A DNA stretch of 55,650 nucleotides from Kiritimatiellia bacterium (GTDB lineage Bacteria > Verrucomicrobiota > Kiritimatiellia > CAIQIC01 > Lenti-01), in assembly GCA_017527155.1 (NCBI GenBank), contig JAFXQI010000043.1, positions 1 through 55,650 on the forward strand, given 5' to 3'. The stretch's first letter is position 1; each line of letters opens with the position of its first letter. The notes below the pieces were generated by a model, which searched no databases, was not told the origin of the DNA, and saw only the letters and a list, made by a program, of their open reading frames with translations. Below, piece by piece: positions 52,492 to 55,650 of this stretch. Made by a program: the position numbers and the translations under genes.

Positions 52492-52947
52492 TCAGAGTTC
52501 GAGGAAGGTGATGCCCGGATTCCGCCGGTCCTGGCGCTCGGCGAAGGCGAGGTCGGGAAAACGGCGGAGGAGGTGGCGGCCGGTGGGTTCGGTGCGGCTG
52601 TAGGCGTCGCCGGGAAGGACCGATCGGTAGCGTCCGCCGGCCACCTGGGCCTCCAGCCAGCGGCGGACGACGGGGCGGATCCGGCCGCCGCCGCCCGTCG
52701 AGGAGCCCCAGCCGTGGATGACGCGCACGAGTCCGGCACCGGCCGCTTCCGCGGCGTCGAGACGCGCCCGGAGCCGCACGAGCGCCTCCTCCACCGTCGG
52801 GAGGCCGGCTTCGAGATCGATGGTGGCAACCGCGGCCCCCCGGCGTCCGCCGCCGCCGCCCGGACCGGGGGTCTGCGGCGTCTCGCAGTAGGGGCAGACC
52901 GAAGAGACCGCCGCGATGTCTTCCCCGCATACCGGACAGGTCTTCAC
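52492..52947 (-). CDS. Zinc-ribbon Smr-domain protein
   Basis: 151-residue protein. An N-terminal zinc ribbon (CPVCGEDIAAVSSVCPYC, residues 4-21) is joined by a Gly-rich linker to a small MutS-related (Smr) domain: TVEEALVRLRARLDAAEAAG, then the signature VIHGWGSSTGGGGRIRPVV and WLEAQVAGGRYRSVLPGD. Smr domains are DNA or RNA endonucleases, and several act on stalled ribosomes or mRNA; the ribbon would add nucleic-acid contact. The GTG start overlaps the MATE stop (GTGA). It is the last gene of a ydjY-MATE-smr unit with no obvious shared function. Confidence 0.82.
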   Translation of the reverse strand: MKTCPVCGEDIAAVSSVCPYCETPQTPGPGGGGGRRGAAVATIDLEAGLPTVEEALVRLRARLDAAEAAGAGLVRVIHGWGSSTGGGGRIRPVVRRWLEAQVAGGRYRSVLPGDAYSRTEPTGRHLLRRFPDLAFAERQDRRNPGITFLEL

Positions 52948-54380
52948 GCCGCACCTCCCGCACCCGCCGCAATCGCCGCCTCGGCTTCCAGGCGACGGAA
53001 AATCCGCGCCTCGTGCCGCACGAACGCGACCGAGACGAGGAAGGTCAGCACGTCCGACATCGGCGCCGCAAGGTACACCGAATCCAGCGGGCTCAGCGAC
53101 CCGAACAGCACCGGCAGCACCCGCGGGCACACCAGCAGAAACGGGATGAAGAACACCAGCTGCCGCGCCAGCGACAGGAAGAACGCGTGCCACGCCTTGC
53201 CGATGCTCTGGAACAGCATCCCCGACATCATGCAGAAGCCGATCACCGGGAACGCCAGCGTGAACATCCGCAGCGCCCGGTCCCCCATCGGCACCAGCGG
53301 CGACGAGGCGTCGACGAACATCCGCATCACCGCGTCCGGCGCGAACTGGCCGACGCACCAGCCCGCGACCATGAGCCCCGTGACCACCCACGTCGCCTGC
53401 CGGAAGAACGAGAGCACGCGCCCGTAGAGCCGCGCCCCGTAGTTGTAGCCCATGAGCGGCGCGACGCCCTGGCCGATGCCCATCGCGGTCATGAACACGA
53501 TCCCCATGAACGACGCCAGGATGCCCATCACCGCCAGCGCGTTGTCCCCGCCGTAGCGCTGGAGCCCGCGGTTGAGGATGACGTTGAGCAGGCTGTTGCA
53601 CATGTTCATGGCGAAGGGCGTGATGCCCAGCACCAGGAACGGCCCCACCACGCGCCGCCAGTCCAGCGCCAGGCACGAGCGCCGGATCCGGATGTGCGCC
53701 GCCGGCCGCAGGAAGTAGAGGAAGCACCACAGGAACGAGCATCCCTGCGCGATGACCGTCGCCCAGGCCGCGCCCGCCACGCCCCAGCCGAAGACCAGGA
53801 TGAACAGCGCATCCAGCGCCGTGTTCACCAGCGCGCCGATGAGCATCGCGACCATCGACCCCACCGGATGCCCGTCCGACCGCAGGAAATGCGAGAGCCC
53901 GTGCCCCGTCGTGCTCAGCGCGGCGCCGCCCAGCACCACCACCGCGTACGTCCGCGCCGGCGGCAGCAGCGCCTCGCTGCACCCCATCAGCCGCAGCAGC
54001 GGGTCCAGGCACCAGATCGCCGCGACCGCCGCCGCCGCCGGGAACGCGAACAGCAGCACGAACGCGTTCCCCAGGATGCGCTCCGCCAGCTCCTTGCGGC
54101 CCTCGCCCATCTTGATGGAAAAGAGCGTGTTCGAGCCGATGCCGACCAACGTCGAGAACGACACCATGACCATCATCAGCGGAAAACTCACCGTGATGGC
54201 GGCGATGCCCTGCTCGCCCGCGCCGTGTCCGACGAACATGCGGTCCACGATGTTGTAGAGCGAATTGACGACCATCCCGATGACGCACGGCAGCGAGAAC
54301 CGCACCAGCAGCCTCAGCGGCCGGTCGGTCCCCATCTGGTCCGTGCTGTCGCGCGGGGCGTTGCCGGGACGCGGGGCCAT
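52944..54380 (-). CDS. MATE family efflux transporter
   Basis: 478-residue cation-coupled multidrug/toxin exporter of the MATE (DinF/NorM-like) class, with 12 membrane helices. Marks are RFSLPCVIGMVVNSLYNIVD RMFVGHGAG near the N-terminus, GIGSNTLFSIKMGEGR, GHPVGSMVAMLIGALVNTAL, and in the second half GIGQGVAPLMGYNYGARLYG and GMLFQSIGKAWHAFFLSLAR. The length is normal. It starts 3 nt after the ydjY stop and is joined to smr by GTGA overlap. The substrate cannot be read from the sequence. Confidence 0.92.
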   Translation of the reverse strand: MAPRPGNAPRDSTDQMGTDRPLRLLVRFSLPCVIGMVVNSLYNIVDRMFVGHGAGEQGIAAITVSFPLMMVMVSFSTLVGIGSNTLFSIKMGEGRKELAERILGNAFVLLFAFPAAAAVAAIWCLDPLLRLMGCSEALLPPARTYAVVVLGGAALSTTGHGLSHFLRSDGHPVGSMVAMLIGALVNTALDALFILVFGWGVAGAAWATVIAQGCSFLWCFLYFLRPAAHIRIRRSCLALDWRRVVGPFLVLGITPFAMNMCNSLLNVILNRGLQRYGGDNALAVMGILASFMGIVFMTAMGIGQGVAPLMGYNYGARLYGRVLSFFRQATWVVTGLMVAGWCVGQFAPDAVMRMFVDASSPLVPMGDRALRMFTLAFPVIGFCMMSGMLFQSIGKAWHAFFLSLARQLVFFIPFLLVCPRVLPVLFGSLSPLDSVYLAAPMSDVLTFLVSVAFVRHEARIFRRLEAEAAIAAGAGGAA

Positions 54381-54383
54381 GCC

Positions 54384-55121
54384 TCACTCCCCGGCCGCGG
54401 CCGCCGCCCCCGCCGGACGCAGCAGGATCCGCACCGGCGTCCCGTACGGCGGGATCGTCTCCGGGTTCGCCTCCAGGATCTCGTCGTCCTTCCCCAGCTC
54501 CGACGCGATGTTGACGATCGCGTACGGGTCCCAGTACGTCACGACGAGCGACTCCTCCACGCACGCCTTGAACTCGCCGTCCTTGAACATCGATCCCGTG
54601 AACAGCCACGCCCGGTCGTCCTCCGGCAGCGCCGTGCCCGTCTTCACGTTCCGCGCGAACGTCTCCGCGCGCGCCCGCTTCGTCTCCCCGTCCGCCTCCC
54701 ATTCCACGGTGATTTCCACCGCGCTGCCGTCGGGCGGCCCCATCCCGAACTCCGGCATCGGCTTGCCGCCCTTCATGCCCGCGAGCCGGCAGGCCGACTG
54801 CAAGTCCAGCGGATTGACCGGCGCGACGAGCACCGCCTCGTGGACCTTCCCCTTCGCGCCGCAGACCATGACCTCGATGGGCCCCTCCGTCTGGTTGACC
54901 CAGCCGGTGACGCTGACGGTCTTGGTGGCGGTCTCCAGCAGAACGCTGCCGAAGCGCACGTTCCCGCCCTCCCATGTGGCGGGCGAGGGCTGCGGCTGCG
55001 GCTCGGAACCGATCGGCAGGATTTCCGGCATGGAATCCGATACCGGCGTCGCCCGCGCCGTCCAACCGCACGCCGCGACCGCCAGGGCCGCCGCCGTCAT
55101 CCAACCGATTCGATTTCTCAT
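54384..55121 (-). CDS. YdjY domain-containing secreted protein
   Basis: 245-residue exported protein. A Sec signal (IGWMTAAALAVAACGWTARA) includes an AACG that might act as a lipobox, so it may be a lipoprotein. The YdjY domain follows: VRFGSVLLETATKTVSVTGW, GPIEVMVCGAKGKVHEAVLV and SACRLAGMKGGKPMPEFGMG. A C-terminal part (MFKDGEFKACVEESLVVTYW, DPYAIVNIASELG) is also typical of the family, which has no known function. The ATG at 55121 has AAGGAG 9 nt upstream. It is the first gene of the ydjY-MATE-smr unit. Confidence 0.82.
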   Translation of the reverse strand: MRNRIGWMTAAALAVAACGWTARATPVSDSMPEILPIGSEPQPQPSPATWEGGNVRFGSVLLETATKTVSVTGWVNQTEGPIEVMVCGAKGKVHEAVLVAPVNPLDLQSACRLAGMKGGKPMPEFGMGPPDGSAVEITVEWEADGETKRARAETFARNVKTGTALPEDDRAWLFTGSMFKDGEFKACVEESLVVTYWDPYAIVNIASELGKDDEILEANPETIPPYGTPVRILLRPAGAAAAAGE

Positions 55122-55175
55122 GCCGCTCGCTCCTTGTCCACGGGACGGCCGCACCGCGCGCCGTCCACTCCGTCC

Positions 55176-55204
55176 ACCCTACCAAGCCCCCCACCCTCCC
55201 GCAA
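55176..55204 (-). promoter_or_regulatory. Promoter of the ydjY-MATE-smr operon
   Basis: On the minus strand TTGCGG (55199-55204), 17 bp, TAGGGT (55176-55181). The leader of about 48 nt ends in AAGGAG before the ATG at 55121. Confidence 0.5.
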
Positions 55205-55218
55205 CACGCAAAATGCAC

Positions 55219-55307
55219 CTCGCGGGATGCGGCTCGCACGGGATGCGGCGCGCGGGAAGCGGCTCGCGGGATGCGGCGCGCGCGGGATGCGGTCGGGACG
55301 CGATGGG
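55219..55307. repeat. Degenerate tandem repeat, 5-6 copies of a 14-16 bp unit
   Basis: The unit CTCGCGGGATGCGG recurs with small changes (CACGGGATGCGG, CGCGGGAAGCGG, CGCGGGATGCGG, CGGGACGCGATGGGG). It fills most of the gap between the two divergent promoters at 55.2 and 55.4 kb. Confidence 0.65.
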
Positions 55308-55375
55308 GCCGGGCGGGCGGGAGGGGCATCGCCGTCCGGAACCGTGCATCCCACTTTTGCACACAGGAAAAATCC

Positions 55376-55404
55376 TTGACTTTCGCGATTCCCGCCCCCA
55401 TGCT
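55376..55404 (+). promoter_or_regulatory. Promoter of the 55412 gene, probably leaderless
   Basis: TTGACT (55376-55381), 17 bp, CATGCT (55399-55404), then 7 nt to the ATG at 55412. The -35 is strong; the -10 keeps only A2, T3 and T6. Confidence 0.45.
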
Positions 55405-55411
55405 CCGCGCC

Positions 55412-55650
55412 ATGAAAAACACGACGAAGAACAAGCTCAAATACGCCTTCCGCGAGGCCGCCGGCATCGTCGGCGACACCGCCCGCTTCTATGCCGCCTC
55501 CCTGGCCCTGCCCGCCCTCGTGCCCGCCGCCCTGGCGGGAGTCGCGGTCCTCTCGGCGGCGGCGCTAGGCGGCTGGATTGCCGACACGGCGGGGCGCGCC
55601 GTCCTCGCCGAACTGCGCCGCCGCGCGCGCCTGCGGGCGCCGCGCCCGAC
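55412..55650 (+). CDS. Unknown membrane-associated protein, 3' end cut by window
   Basis: The first 79 codons of a gene that runs off the window. A basic, helical N-terminus (MKNTTKNKLKYAFREAAGIV) is followed by a hydrophobic stretch at about residues 28-55 (LALPALVPAALAGVAVLSAA) that should span or bind the membrane, then an Arg-rich segment (ELRRRARLRAP). No family is recognised from this part. The ATG is chosen by the promoter distance. Confidence 0.6.
   Translation, partial: MKNTTKNKLKYAFREAAGIVGDTARFYAASLALPALVPAALAGVAVLSAAALGGWIADTAGRAVLAELRRRARLRAPRP

Overview
The window is a high-GC bacterial chromosome segment. I infer a PVC-superphylum bacterium, most likely Kiritimatiellota or a near relative. 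The grounds are a TIGR03790-type secreted protein, a DUF2723 (GT117) membrane glycosyltransferase fused to a TPR tail, a Verrucomicrobia-style prepilin, a 5,979-residue modular beta-helix surface protein, and short intergenic repeats of the 'AGGTPAP' kind. This placement rests on gene content only; the window has no rRNA or other marker gene. I saw no tRNA, rRNA, CRISPR array or phage genes.

Layout. 1-9.4 kb is mostly housekeeping: the 3' part of adenosylhomocysteinase, a DjlA-like co-chaperone, a TIGR03790 protein, a sufS-sufU pair, and an orphan membrane-export-like operon (103-aa protein, ABC-2-type permease, anchored TPR-like protein). 9.3-12.4 kb is a repeat-rich patch. Two imperfect direct repeats bracket a DNA-repair-type radical SAM gene, followed by a decayed amidohydrolase joined to an IS1634-type transposase remnant. 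12.4-18.4 kb holds a REP-associated tyrosine transposase (RAYT) flanked by two matching REP-like hairpins, a GT117/TPR glycosyltransferase and a VanZ-like protein. 18.3-36.3 kb is one giant gene with 13 modules of about 440-480 residues, preceded by an intact DDE insertion sequence (36.4-37.9 kb).

38-51.5 kb is a cell-surface polysaccharide locus: an SGNH/MBOAT O-acylation pair, a GT39-like transferase, an acyltransferase-3 protein, a GT-B glycosyltransferase, an FkbM methyltransferase and a Wzm/Wzt ABC exporter. Two toxin-type modules sit in it: a three-gene HipBST-like kinase operon with its own operators, and a Fic AMP-transferase located inside the exporter operon between permease and ATPase. 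51.7-55.6 kb has a type IV/II-like pseudopilin with its own promoter and terminator, a ydjY-MATE-smr operon and the start of an unknown gene.

Two sequence patterns recur. First, many genes are packed by ATGA or GTGA overlaps. Second, at least eight genes have a sigma-70-like promoter with 16-17 bp spacing whose -10 box lies only 6-9 nt before the start codon, so these genes are probably transcribed as leaderless mRNAs. Several very small ORFs sit in coupled positions in front of surface-locus genes.
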